Below, one piece after another: positions 1 through 10,342 of a stretch of DNA of 64,000 nt. A model generated the notes under the pieces. It saw nothing but the letters and a program-made list of their open reading frames with translations, had not been told where the DNA came from and did not search any database. Where the stretch lies: contig JASWHV010000002.1 in the NCBI GenBank assembly GCA_030760725.1, forward strand, positions 57,343,900 through 57,407,899. The letters are read 5' to 3'. The stretch comes from Neostapfia colusana. Its lineage: Eukaryota > Streptophyta > Magnoliopsida > Poales > Poaceae. Every line of letters starts with the position of its first letter. The stretch's first letter is position 1. The translations under genes were made by a program, and so were the position numbers.

Positions 1-3000
1 TTTGGACGTATTGCATGTTTTGCAATAATTCAAATTCAAACTGGAATTCAAATTAAACTCAAAACAGAAAAGAAATAGAAAAAGAAAAAGGAAAACAGAA
101 AAAAACCGGCCAGTGGGCCGAAACCCACCAGCCGGCCCACCCTGCTCCGCGCCAGCCCGAGGCCGCGCGCGCGCCCCTTCCTCCCACTGACAGGCGGGGC
201 CCGCCAGCTTTCTTCTTCCTCGCGTCCGCGCCGCGATCGGCCGGGACTCTCTCACCCGAATCAAAACCGATCGGGAATTCTCGCGTATCCCAGCCAATTT
301 CCGGACCCCGAAGACTCCAGCTCGATCTAAACCAACCCGCCGCCCTACCCCATCTATAAAAACCCCGGCCTCGTTCTGTTTTTCCCACAAGATCCGCCAT
401 TTTTACTCCGGTGAGAAACCGAGCCTTCTCCGGCGAATTCTAGCCGATTTAAGCTCGGAAATTCCGATCTAACTCGCTGGTCTTGATCCACCGCCTCCGG
501 GGAACCCTGCAGGTGCAGAAAACTCGGTGACTTGTGGTTCAAACATAGCGCCGCCGAGCCTTGCCGTGGTTTCAATTCGGACCTCGTCGCCGACCGCCTT
601 CCAGGACCTACGAGTTCAAGAAAACCCCCGAGGTGAGATCCCCGACCTCTCCTCTACCGATCTATGCCATAAGATCACCGTTCTAGGAAGAATTCTCGAA
701 GATCCGAAAGTCTCCGGCGAGATCACCGCCTCCCGCCGCCGTGCGCAACCGGGCAGCGCCGCCCGCGCTCGATCAGAGCGACGTGGCCGCTTGTGCGCCG
801 TTTATTTTAAATCGCACGGTAGAGTTTAAATCCCCGCGTACCGGTTCAATGTTATAATCTCAGCCGTCTGTTTTCAATCGGACGGTCCACGTCAGCCCCG
901 CGTTATAAAGACTGGAAATCTTACGTGCTACCCCCTGGGGTTCTCGGGAAATAAGAGCTAGCCCCGGAAACTTCTGATCTAGCCCCTGGAACTTCAGAAA
1001 ATCATGTAAATTCATTTAAAAATCAGTTTTAGCCCCTGGACTTAATAAAAATTAGGAAAAACCCCTCTGTTATGTATAGCTAGACCCCTGAAAATTGTTA
1101 AAATAATATTATAGACCCTGTAGTGGGGTGAGATTACCTTTTTAGCCCTGTTTAATATTTTATTTAGGAAATTGAAATGTGGCTAGTGTTTAAAAATTTA
1201 AAACGTGGGACAAACATATTGTCAAAATTAAATTAAAAACTTTCTCAGTGTTTAGAAAACTTTGGAGTGAGATAAAAATATATTTTGGGCTGAAATGAAT
1301 CTGTTTAATTTATTATTCACATTTAGGGTCACATTTTTAAGTAAAGAATAGTTCTGGAAAATAGGGAAAATAATTGTAAAATAGTTTACATCAGAGGAAA
1401 AGGTCAAAAATATATTAGTAAATATTTTAGATCAGAATCTATTCTGTTTAGATGAGGTGTCTTGTTATTTTCATAATAAAGTTCACATTTAGGCATTGGA
1501 AATAAATCTGAAAATATAGCAAGCTAGGTATAAATAACTAGAAAATGATAAATGAAGTTTCCAAAATCCAAAGAATTCAGTTTAGGGTTGGTAGAAATTC
1601 TGAAGACACATATGGAGAAGGAAAATACCTTTCATGCATACTTGGTAGCTAAAAGGTGTAGTAATTGAATATAAGGAATTTATTTAAATTGGAAACTCAT
1701 ATATATAGTATGTAAGTATAAATGTGAACACAAAAGTAGGAATCATATACACATGATTAAAAGTGCATGCAAGCCACAAATCAACACACATAGAGTAACC
1801 ACAACACATATAATGGTGAAAGACTTTCATAAATATGAATGTGTGGTTTGTATGAAGTGGAAGTGTGAACTATGTCTTATGGATTGTTGTTTTTCTTTTG
1901 CTATGTGTGATGGTATGATCTAGAACCTGCTCAAGAGCAAGTTATTCCTTTCCAAGATCAGGACTACCTATTTCAAGAGCAGCAGGAAGGAGGCAAGTGT
2001 CCTTGACCACTTTGATCCTATGCTAGGATGTGTAGCTAGAATTATTTGCATTGTCAATTGAAATATGAAACCCATGCTAGGAAGTTTCCCTAGAATTGCA
2101 TTACCTTGTTCCCTTGTAGCTTGGGATTGGGATTTATTTTATCATGTCATTTATTATTATGCATATGCTTAGCCATGCTTAGAATGGGATATTTGGGATA
2201 TAAGATCATCAGTTTATTCTACCATACTCTTAAATGAGATATTGTGAGTTATGTAGAGGTAGGGATCAAGGCAAGTTGGATGTTTTGGTTGTGTGCTGGG
2301 TGCACGAGACTCGGGTTTGTGTTTAGTACTTGCCCGGATCCTAAGGACCGGTTCATGGAGCATGTAACCTGGCTTTAACGTGCCAACCACATGCTGAGAT
2401 GGGGCAGCTTGGCCAATTAATTAGGTGTATCCCCGGCGTAGTATGGGTGTGTTGGATGGTGCGGGGAATAGGTGTCAGCTGGACTACCATATGAACTACA
2501 AGGCTCAAGAGGGGGCCACTGCAGCGGGGTTGGAGCCTCTTGTATGCTGTTAGGGGTGAAACCTCAGTGGGCCCATGCTCGTCGGGAATCCCTTTGTAAA
2601 GGCTTCGTAGTGATCTCCTGGCTACACACCTGGGAAGTGTGAATGTGGTTCGTAGCCACTGGCATAATGGAGGTTCTTTTAGTCCACCCGGCAATTTGGG
2701 ATGAAATCACTACATGTGGGTACTGTGGTGCAAACTCTGTAGAGTCAAAACTGTCATGACAGCTGTGCTCACGGTCAAGAGCGGCTTGAACTTATTCATG
2801 ATTAGAGGATTGATGGTTTTGGAAGTTGTGGATGTTAAGCGGGGAGCTTAACATTGGAAATGATGTTATGATTATTGGATTATGATGATGGGATGGGAGA
2901 TTGGGACCATTTCACCTGTGTAGTAATGTAGGTGCTTAATAAGCTAAGGTGATAGGTATTAATTGCGTAGTGCTTTAGCCATGAGTTCAACCTCTCCTTG

Positions 3001-3398
3001 TTCTAGCTATGCATGATATAATTTTCCCACACTTGCTGAGTACCATTGGTACTCAACCTTGCATATTTTGTTGGTTTATATTGCTGCTCAGGTCAAGATA
3101 ATGAGGTGGTGTATAATGACTAAGACTTTGGACCCGAAGAAGGTTTCTAGGTTCATGGAGACCCCCCGGCAGCGCCTGTGACGGAGCCCACAAGAATAAT
3201 TATTCCGCTGCTAGTTTATTTACTTGTGATGAACTTATTATTGTCCATTGAGACATTTGCTATGTAAGACTTATTTATATTCGACACCTGGCTTGTAATA
3301 AATGATGCTTCACTATTTGTCATCACATGTATGAGAAAATGATCCTGGCATACATGTGATATTCACTCGGGTGTTCTTCGGAGAAACCGGGTGTGACA
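1..3398 (+). repeat. Tek-2: long LTR of a Tekay-like Ty3/gypsy element, left end cut by window
   Basis: This is the same LTR family as the two LTRs of Tek-1, but on the plus strand. Base 1 aligns with the reverse complement near 27150, so about 80 bp of the LTR lie outside the window. The right end reads GGGTGTGACA at 3398, matching the LTR ends at 23878 and 33033 in reverse. It carries a TATA box at 355-362 and a GC-rich leader after it. No PBS (TGGTATCAGAGC) follows at 3399, so this is the right-hand end of its element: either a solo LTR or the 3' LTR of an element lying left of the window. It differs from the Tek-1 LTRs far more than they differ from each other, so it is older. Short open frames inside it, such as 59-400 and 527-829, are LTR sequence and not genes. 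Confidence 0.88.
355..362 (+). promoter_or_regulatory. TATA box of the Tek-2 LTR
   Basis: TATAAAAA follows a GC-rich stretch and precedes the leader. The same motif occurs on the minus strand at the matching place in both Tek-1 LTRs (26810-26817 and 35955-35962), so it is conserved in the family and likely sets the U3/R start site. Confidence 0.65.
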
Positions 3399-4547
3399 TT
3401 ATATGATTGATCATATGCCAAACGGCTTTCGGCTATACCTTCTACACACGGTGACGCACCTTTCTTGTGTAGAGAAGTGGAGGCGAGGATGGCTGTAGCG
3501 TGCTGTCCACGGCGAGCCGCTTCAGGTTCTGCCGGTTGGCTTCGGACGTGTGGCGCTGTTACTCAATTGGTGGCTAACAGCAGCTCACAACGTCGGAGTG
3601 GTGGTGATAGCACGGTAGAGCACATGTGGGCAAAGCTTTTTTTATGTATACAGCTCGAGCAACCGAGGCTTAGCTAGCGTGAGGGATCAGGAAAGGAGAG
3701 TGGCGGCGTTCGGGTGTGTTTTCGCGGGAGCCGACAATTGAGCTCGTGAGCGGCGATGAGAGGGTGAAGAACTTGGACTGTGGCGCTCGGCTGCGGAGAT
3801 AAGGGCCGGGTGACCGTTCCAGCATGGGGAAAACGGAAGCAGCTGGTGGCGCCCTCGCTCCCGCCGTGGCGTCCGTAGCTGCGGCCCGGAAAACAGAGCG
3901 GAGGTTGAAACTCGTTCCCTCTCGTTGTGTCACTACCACTGGGTCCCACTGCCCCTTTTAACCTCTAAAATTCAATTTTCCCCATTGCTCAAAACAGTAG
4001 AGACCTTCCTACCCCTTGTAAGTTGATCAAAGTTCAAAATGGCCAATTGACTTTGAATAATTCAAAGTGTGAGTTGATTTGATCAAATTTGCAGCAAATG
4101 TGAATCCGAAATTCAAATTTGTTTTGAATTTAGCCACAATAGCTCATGTCAAGATTAACTCCAAATGGAGTGAAAATTGGTGTGTGAGCTCACAAAAATG
4201 TGCTGGGTGTGAATGAATCCCACTTTTGAATTGATGGAATGAAAGAAGTTTGAATTTGAGTTGAAACTAGCCTCTTTCTAGTTATACCCAAAAATACCTC
4301 AAAAAGGTTTTGGATTTGGGTGAAATTTGGCATGAGCATTCCTAGAAAAATGTATGAGTTTTTCATATGCTCAGCCCCTATAAGATGCATGTGGGAAATG
4401 CCACTTTTGCATTTTGTGAATTTATCCTCTAATGACCATGTTCATGGTGCTTACTTGCTCTTCAAAGGTATTCATAAGTTTTCCTAAAATGAGGTGTGGG
4501 TGGTGTGATGAACACTTTGAATGTGTGCAAAAACTTAGGCCCTTTCA
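3399..4547 (-). repeat. Gyp-D 3' LTR, U3 part
   Basis: On the minus strand this begins TGAAAGGGCC directly after the Gyp-D polypurine tract, which is where a 3' LTR must start. It is AT-rich for the first 600 bases and then GC-rich toward 3400-3950, as in a U3 leading into a promoter and leader. It is interrupted at 3398/3399 by the Tek-2 LTR, so its R and U5 parts are not visible. I see no coding sequence here; frames at 3670-3949 and 4190-4390 have no recognisable product. By eye it does not match the LTR at 36387-50487 beyond short motifs. Confidence 0.7.
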
Positions 4548-4562
4548 TTCCCCCCCCTAAAA
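4548..4562 (-). other. Polypurine tract of Gyp-D
   Basis: On the minus strand there is a run of eight G preceded by TTTTA and followed by AATG, immediately before the 3' LTR start. This is the expected primer site for plus-strand synthesis. The paired tract of Gyp-E lies at 50488-50504. Confidence 0.75.
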
Positions 4563-4615
4563 CAATCTCGTCCCGAGATTATAAGGTGAAAAATGAGAGA
4601 GAGGATGGTGGAAAG

Positions 4616-6397
4616 TTACCGTATGTGCGACGTGAAAAAGTCGGGGTAGTTAGCGCGAAGAAAACCTTCGCTCTCCCATGTCGCTTCGTCTACGGAGTGA
4701 TTACTCTATAGAACCTTGTAGAACCACAACGTACGGTTGCATGTGGTTCGGGCCTTTTCATCAATTATCTGAACCGGTTCCTCTCGATAAGTGAGATCCG
4801 GTTTCAGTTCTTCAATATCCCCTAGCTGAACGGTAGTTGATAGCTTAAGACACTTCCTCGGCTGAGATATGTGAAAGACGTCATGCACAACGGAAAATGT
4901 TTCTGGTAATTCCAGCGGGTAAGCTACTGATCCACATCTTTCTGTAATCTGGAATGGACCGATGAATCGGGGTGCCAACTTTCCTCTCACCCCGAATCTA
5001 TTCACGGCCTTCATTGGAGACACACGTAGATACACGTGATCTCCTACATCGAATTGTAACGGGCATCTTCTCCGGTCCTTATACTGTTTTTGTCGGGATT
5101 GGGCGGCTTTTAGGTTCGCTTGAATCAGCCGAACATTTTCCTCCGCATTGTTGACAAGATGAATCCCGAAGGTGACCCTTTTGCAAGACTCACACCAATT
5201 CAGTGGTGTGCGGCATTTTCTCCCGTATAGCGCCTCATAGGGCGCCATCTTGATGCTGGCTTGGTACCCATTGTTGTACGAGAACTCGGCTAATGGTGAG
5301 TGATCATCCCAATTCTTACCGTGGTTGATAGCACAAGCTCGTAGCATATCTTCTAGAATCTGATTTACCTGCTCGGTTTGCCCGTCCGTCTGCGGGTGGT
5401 AGGCTGAACTACATATCAGCTTCGTCCCCAAGGAAGCATGCAGCTGCTCCCAAAAACGAGACACAAATAAAGTTCCCAAATCCAAAATGATGGTGCGGGG
5501 TACGCCATATAAGCATAGGATCCGTGAGATGTACAATTCAGCATACTTCTTGGCGTTGTAGTTGGTATTGACCGTGATAAAATGGGCAACTTTGGTGAGC
5601 CGGTCGACGATCACCCACACTGAATCATGCTTCTGAAAGGTGGTGGGTAAACCGACGATGAAGTCCATGCTCACGTCTTCCCACTTCCAGAAAGGAACGC
5701 CCAGTGGTTGTAGCAGTCCCAGTTTCTTCATGTGGTTTGCCTTCATCCATCGACATGTATCACACTCGGACACGTACTTTGCGATCTCCCGCTTTATCCC
5801 ACCAAAACTTGTTTTTGAGTTCTTGATACATCTTGTTGCTGCCGGGGTGAATAGAAAACTTTAACAAGTGAGCCTCATCAAAGATTTTCTTCCGTAACTC
5901 CGGGTTACGGGGTACGATGATCTGGTCCTTGAACCATAGGACGCCATCTCCATCTTTCCGGAAACATTTTAGCTCCCCACTGTCTACACGTCTCTGCAAA
6001 TGCGACATGCCCTTGTCATGTTTCTGAGCTGCCGCTATTTCTTCACGGATGGTGGGGATCAAAGCTAAGTTGTAGAGAGCTCCAGGTGGAATCACATGCA
6101 ATGGTGGCTCGCTCTCTTCCAATGGTGTGATGGTCAGATTGTTGACGTGTGACTTACAACTCAGCGCATCGCCACTACGTTTGCCTTGCAAGGGTGATAA
6201 TGGATCTCTTTTTCGTAATCCTATATCAATTCCAACCATCTTTGTTGCCTCATGTTCAGCTCCTTCTGAGTGAATATGTACTTGAGGCTCTTGTGGTCAG
6301 TATACAAATGCACGAGATTACAGAGTAGGTAGTGCCTCCACATGTTTAGTGCGAGTACCATGGCAGCGAGATCTAAGCAATGAGTTAGATAATTTTG
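4616..6397 (-). pseudogene. pol: Gyp-D pol, part 3: RNase H end, integrase, chromodomain (broken)
   Basis: Read on the minus strand from 6397, the frame gives the end of RNase H (YTDHKSLKYIFTQ), then the integrase zinc region (HPGSNKMYQ with a following Cys pair, DTCRW), then the integrase core. The core shows MDFIVGLP, a D in the ILDLGTLF block where DRGTQF is usual, and HPQTDGQTEQ with the catalytic E. A Gypsy integrase C-terminal domain and a chromodomain follow. The chromodomain is cut by TAG at 4706-4708, where its close relative Gyp-E has Trp; the frame then continues open to a normal stop at 4616-4618. Several frameshifts separate the open blocks (5760-6239 and 4706-5773 are in different frames). 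The 5' end is cut by Sire-A. This marks Gyp-D as a Tekay-like chromovirus that can no longer make Pol. Confidence 0.88.
6393..6397. other. Target-site duplication of Sire-A, left copy
   Basis: TTTTG directly precedes the LTR start TGTGAGACC. The same five bases follow the right LTR end at 16111-16115. Five bases is the normal copia and gypsy duplication length. Confidence 0.92.
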
Positions 6398-8019
6398 TGT
6401 GAGACCTATGTGTTGAATACATTGGCAATTAGGATAAAAGTTAGCATTAACATTCAATGTTTTGAATATTGCCAAAACATTCTTCTGTGGCAAGGTCCGA
6501 CAAGTTCTTTGTTAGGTCCGCCAAGTGTTGGCAAGGTCCAACGCAAGGTCCAGAGAGCTCCTGCAGGGTCCGGAGAGCTTCTGTGAGGTCCGGAGCTTAT
6601 TTTTAGGGAGCTCCCGTGAAGTTCAACTCGTAGAACTGCAGCGTCTTGTTTTTGCTTTTAACTCGCAACGTTTCAAACTTGCTCTATAGGAAGGTTTGCT
6701 TAGTATTAATTTGCTAAGTTTTTGGTGTGTTTTGGTGGTTATGGATGTTATCATTTGATATGGTTTGCAACATGCTTATGTGACGTGCTCATGTAAGGTG
6801 TTGTGGTTTTCGAACTAACGTGAGTCAAGTCGAGGACTTGTGCTCGGAAGAATTGGTTGTTTATTCAAGTGCAGGTGTTGCTTTAGTTCAAGACATGGCT
6901 GGTGACGGGATCCTTGGACTAGTCTCAGGGAGGAGATGAGGTTCCAACAACCAAGTTCGGGAGGAGCTGTGATTGAGTTGATCGGGAGGTCGCGCAGCAT
7001 GTTTGGATCAAGGGCAGTGCATATGAAGGTTGCGTGTACGTCGTTGGAAGGTGTTTGCACGTGTGCAAGGAGTCCATGGACGTGGCAACATTGTTCCAAG
7101 GCGTGATGAAGAGAAGTGGACGTAAAGAATTGGTCGGAAAGGTCCAACCAGCTGGATTGTGTACTCAGGCTGAGGCCGAGTCGGATATGGCTCAAATATG
7201 GAAGATTTGAGTTGGTTATGATAGGATTTCGTGCTAGGCATGATGTTGAGTTGTTTTAGGAATGTTTAGGACGTTCCTAAGGTGTTTGGAAGTCTCACGA
7301 TTGCTTCTATCTACGAATAGGAGAGTCCTGAGCAGTTATGGTAAGTTAGGATACGAGTCCAATTAGGAGTAGGAGTCCTAGATTGGATTGATTAGCCTGA
7401 GGGCTTGCTATAAAAGCAAGGGAGGCCAGAGCTCTGGTGTGGAGAGAACTTTGGTCTGTTCCTCTTGTGTTTCCATTGAATAAAGTTCATAGTTTCGAGG
7501 AGCTTTTGTGCCTTGTTCGTCCGATTTGTTTTTCGTCAAGTCTTTCTCGCCGAGTTTCTGGACAGACCGACGTTGCTTGGGTGTTTCGTTTATAACTCGA
7601 GTTTTACAGATCCGATTGACGTGATTCTTTTTGGGTTGTCTTCACAACTCCATTATCTATCATCTGTGAAATTTTCACGAGCTTCGGATCTGTAGTTTTT
7701 GAGATACACGAGTTTCTTTGCAGCGTTGCTGATCTGTTTTATATCGGGTAGAACAGATTGATCTTCGTTTAATGTTTTGATCGTATCTCAAGTTTTACTT
7801 CGTGTTTTCAAGTGATTCTTGTTGCATTAGATCCGTGACTTGATTCTCTACCTCTCTACTTGTTTTGTCATGGTTGAACACGTTTGAAAACACTTGCACA
7901 CATGGTTTCTTTAACCGATTGATTTTTTGCTGAGGGGTTTTTGTTGTTTCCGCTGCGAAAAGTTTTAATCTACCATTCACCCCCCTCTGGTAGCTTTTCA
8001 AGTGCTCTTCAATCCTACA
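6398..8019 (+). repeat. 5' LTR of Sire-A
   Basis: It starts TGTGAGACC and ends CCTACA, followed by the PBS. Length is 1622 bp. Between 6490 and 6600 it carries a cluster of direct AGGTCC(G) repeats spaced about 20 bp apart. A TATA box lies at 7409-7416 and an AATAAA-type signal at about 7480. Minus-strand open frames such as 6815-7195 recur in all four LTRs of this family and show no known domain, so I treat them as LTR sequence. Confidence 0.92.
7409..7416 (+). promoter_or_regulatory. TATA box of the Sire-A 5' LTR
   Basis: TATAAAAG sits in GGGCTTGCTATAAAAGC. It is conserved at 15526-15533, 41506-41513 and 49602-49609 in the other LTRs of the family. About 70 bp downstream is the ATTGAATAAAG block, a plausible polyadenylation signal in R. 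Confidence 0.72.
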
Positions 8020-8021
8020 AT

Positions 8022-8034
8022 TGGTATCAGAGCC
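8022..8034 (+). other. Primer binding site of Sire-A
   Basis: TGGTATCAGAGCC begins two bases after the LTR end. It is the standard site complementary to the 3' end of plant initiator tRNA-Met. Confidence 0.92.
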
Positions 8035-8080
8035 AAGGTGCTCTAATCTTTGTGATTTGCACGTGTTTTGTCTAACCATC

Positions 8081-10342
8081 ATGGAGAAGTACTCCGCAAA
8101 ACCTTGTGTGTTCAATGACATCGATTTTCAGGTTTGGAAGGCGCGGATGGAGGCCTACATACAGGCGCAAGGCTTCGCCATATGGGAAAAGGTCTACCGG
8201 AACTTCGATGTACCACCCAACGATCAAGTTACGGCTGCGAACATGAGAGATGTTGACAACAACAACAAGGCTCGCAACTTGATCATCCAAGGATTGCCTC
8301 AAAGCGACTTCGACTGTGTTGCACACCTCCGATCTGCATATGATGTTTGGAAAGCTCTTTGTGACTACCATGAAGGATCCAATACGATCAAGTAGGTAAG
8401 GAAAGATATGTTCAAGAAAGAATACATGCGTTTTGAGATGCAATCCGGTGAGTCAATTGACGACATTTTTGCTCGCTTTAATAAAATTCTCAGCAACTTG
8501 CGTAGTGTCAATGTTAACTTTTCAGATGCTGAAAATGCTATACAATTATTAGGAGCATTAGATATGTCAATTTGGGAGATGAAAGTAACATCTATTCGTG
8601 AATCTACTGTCATGAGTTCTCTTACTTTAGACGTGCTTTATTCTAAACTGAAAACTCATGAAATTGACATCATCTCATGTAAAAACCCCAACAAGTCTAT
8701 TGCATTTGTTTCGCAACGTGACATGTCTAGTTCTAGTCAATCATCATCTAGTGGTGCACTCTCTTTGCTGTCCTCTCTAACCCTTGAACAGATTGAAGAG
8801 TTTCCAGAGGAGGGGCTTGCACTCATCTCTACTCGGTTCTCAAAAGCATTGCAAACTGTGAGAACTAGAAGGAGAGGAAGCTCCGGACCTCAACGATGTT
8901 TTGAATGTGGTAAGACAGGACATTTTCGTACGGAGTGCCCTAACATTTCAGGTCCGACTTCACGTGAAGAAAAGCAAACAAGGCTGAAGAAATCGTTTGC
9001 AAAGAATAAGAAGAAGAAAGATTTATCAATGCGCAACATAGTGCATTGTATGATCTCTGCACTTCAAGATTTCGGCTCAAGTGATGTGGACACCGGTAGT
9101 GATGAAGATGAAGAAGCTATGGCAAATATGTGCTGCATGGCGAGCAAGTCAAGTTCAAGCTCCGAGGAGGCAGAACACAACAGCGACGATGAAGAGGTAT
9201 GTCCCACTTGCGAAGAAATGTGTGATGCTATTTCTCGTGCCACTGTTATATTAAAGAAAAAGGATGAAAAACTTAGGAACAATGCTGTTAAAATTGAATC
9301 ACTAGAATCTGAAATTAATCGTTTAAAAACTTTGATTCCTAGTGATGATTCTTGTTCCTCATGTGATTTAATTTATGAACAATTATCCTCTTTAAGAAGT
9401 GCACACACATCTACACTTGATAAACTTGAACTTGAAATTGAAAAGAACAAAGAGCTTGCTGCACTTAATGATAAAAATTTGAAAGATGCTTGTTGTTCTA
9501 CAATTGATTTGCATTGTTCTTCATGTGATGATCTGAATAAGAAACTAAATGATGCTATGAATGAGATTTCTATTTTGAACAATGCTTTACGTGTGCATGA
9601 AGTTAAATATTGTTCAAATTGCAAACTAAAAGGAAAAACTTCATGTGAAAACTGCTTTGATCTGTCCAATAAACTTGATGACATGCATAGGACACTAGAT
9701 CGGTTTTCTAATGCAAATAAGAACCTAAACTTGCTGCTGAATTCTTCCAAGTCTTGTAATGATAAAACTGGTTTAGGTTTTAATTCTCATGCTCATGCTA
9801 AGGCACACCCACCTAAAGTTGTAAAGTCATTAGGAAGCGGTTTGATTCAAACAGCTCCTAGACCAAAAGAGGTGATTTTCAAATCTGCAGGAGTACTGTC
9901 CCATTCGGGTTCTAATAAACGTGTTGCTTGCTCATCTGGACATGATAATAAGGTTATTTTTCATTGTACCTGCTGTGGTAGAGATGGTCATGTCATGGAT
10001 TTTTGTTATAGACTAGCTAAACACGATAAGAAACAAAGAATACTTGCTAGATCACATAACAACTAAGCAAAATCTGCTAGACCGAATGTTCGGAGCTTGC
10101 AACCTGCTGTAATGAGTCAAAAACTTGCTCCTGGACCAACTGTTTTTTGTTCTACATATAACACATCTTCTAAGTCAGTAGTTGGGAACAAAAATTTTCG
10201 ATGTTTGGCTCATAAACCTGCTGTACCTTCTCAGCTTTCGCGTGTTATTCCTGCTGGACGTCGTGTGACTCAGTACTGGATTCCTAAAAGTCTTTTAACT
10301 AACCCCAGTATTGAGTCATCGACGTATTGTGCTGCTGTGTAG
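8081..10342 (+). pseudogene. gag: Sire-A gag (two nonsense changes)
   Basis: ATG at 8081 lies about 45 bp after the PBS and opens a frame starting MEKYSAKPCVF. The first 200 residues resemble the copia-type Gag domain (UBN2-like: FQVWKARMEAYIQ, AYDVWKALCDYHEG). A zinc knuckle CFECGKTGHFRTEC follows at about residue 275, then a very acidic tract, a long heptad-rich coiled coil rich in Lys/Glu/Asn, and a second CCHC-like finger (CTCCGRDGHVMDFC). Two changes interrupt it: TAG at 8393-8395, where Sire-B has GAG, and TAA at 10064-10066, where Sire-B has CAA. The frame then runs to TAG at 10340-10342, which both copies share. Long coiled-coil Gag is typical of Sireviruses and would assemble the particle in the cytoplasm. 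Confidence 0.88.

Noticed and set aside
6815..7241. Minus-strand frames of 77-126 codons repeated at 14932-15358, 40912-41338 and 49008-49434
   Set aside because: They sit in the LTRs of Sire-A and Sire-B, so repetition comes from LTR copying, and the products match nothing I recognise.
8022..8034. PBS sequences as parts of tRNA genes
   Set aside because: Only the 12-14 bases complementary to the tRNA 3' end are present; no cloverleaf surrounds them.
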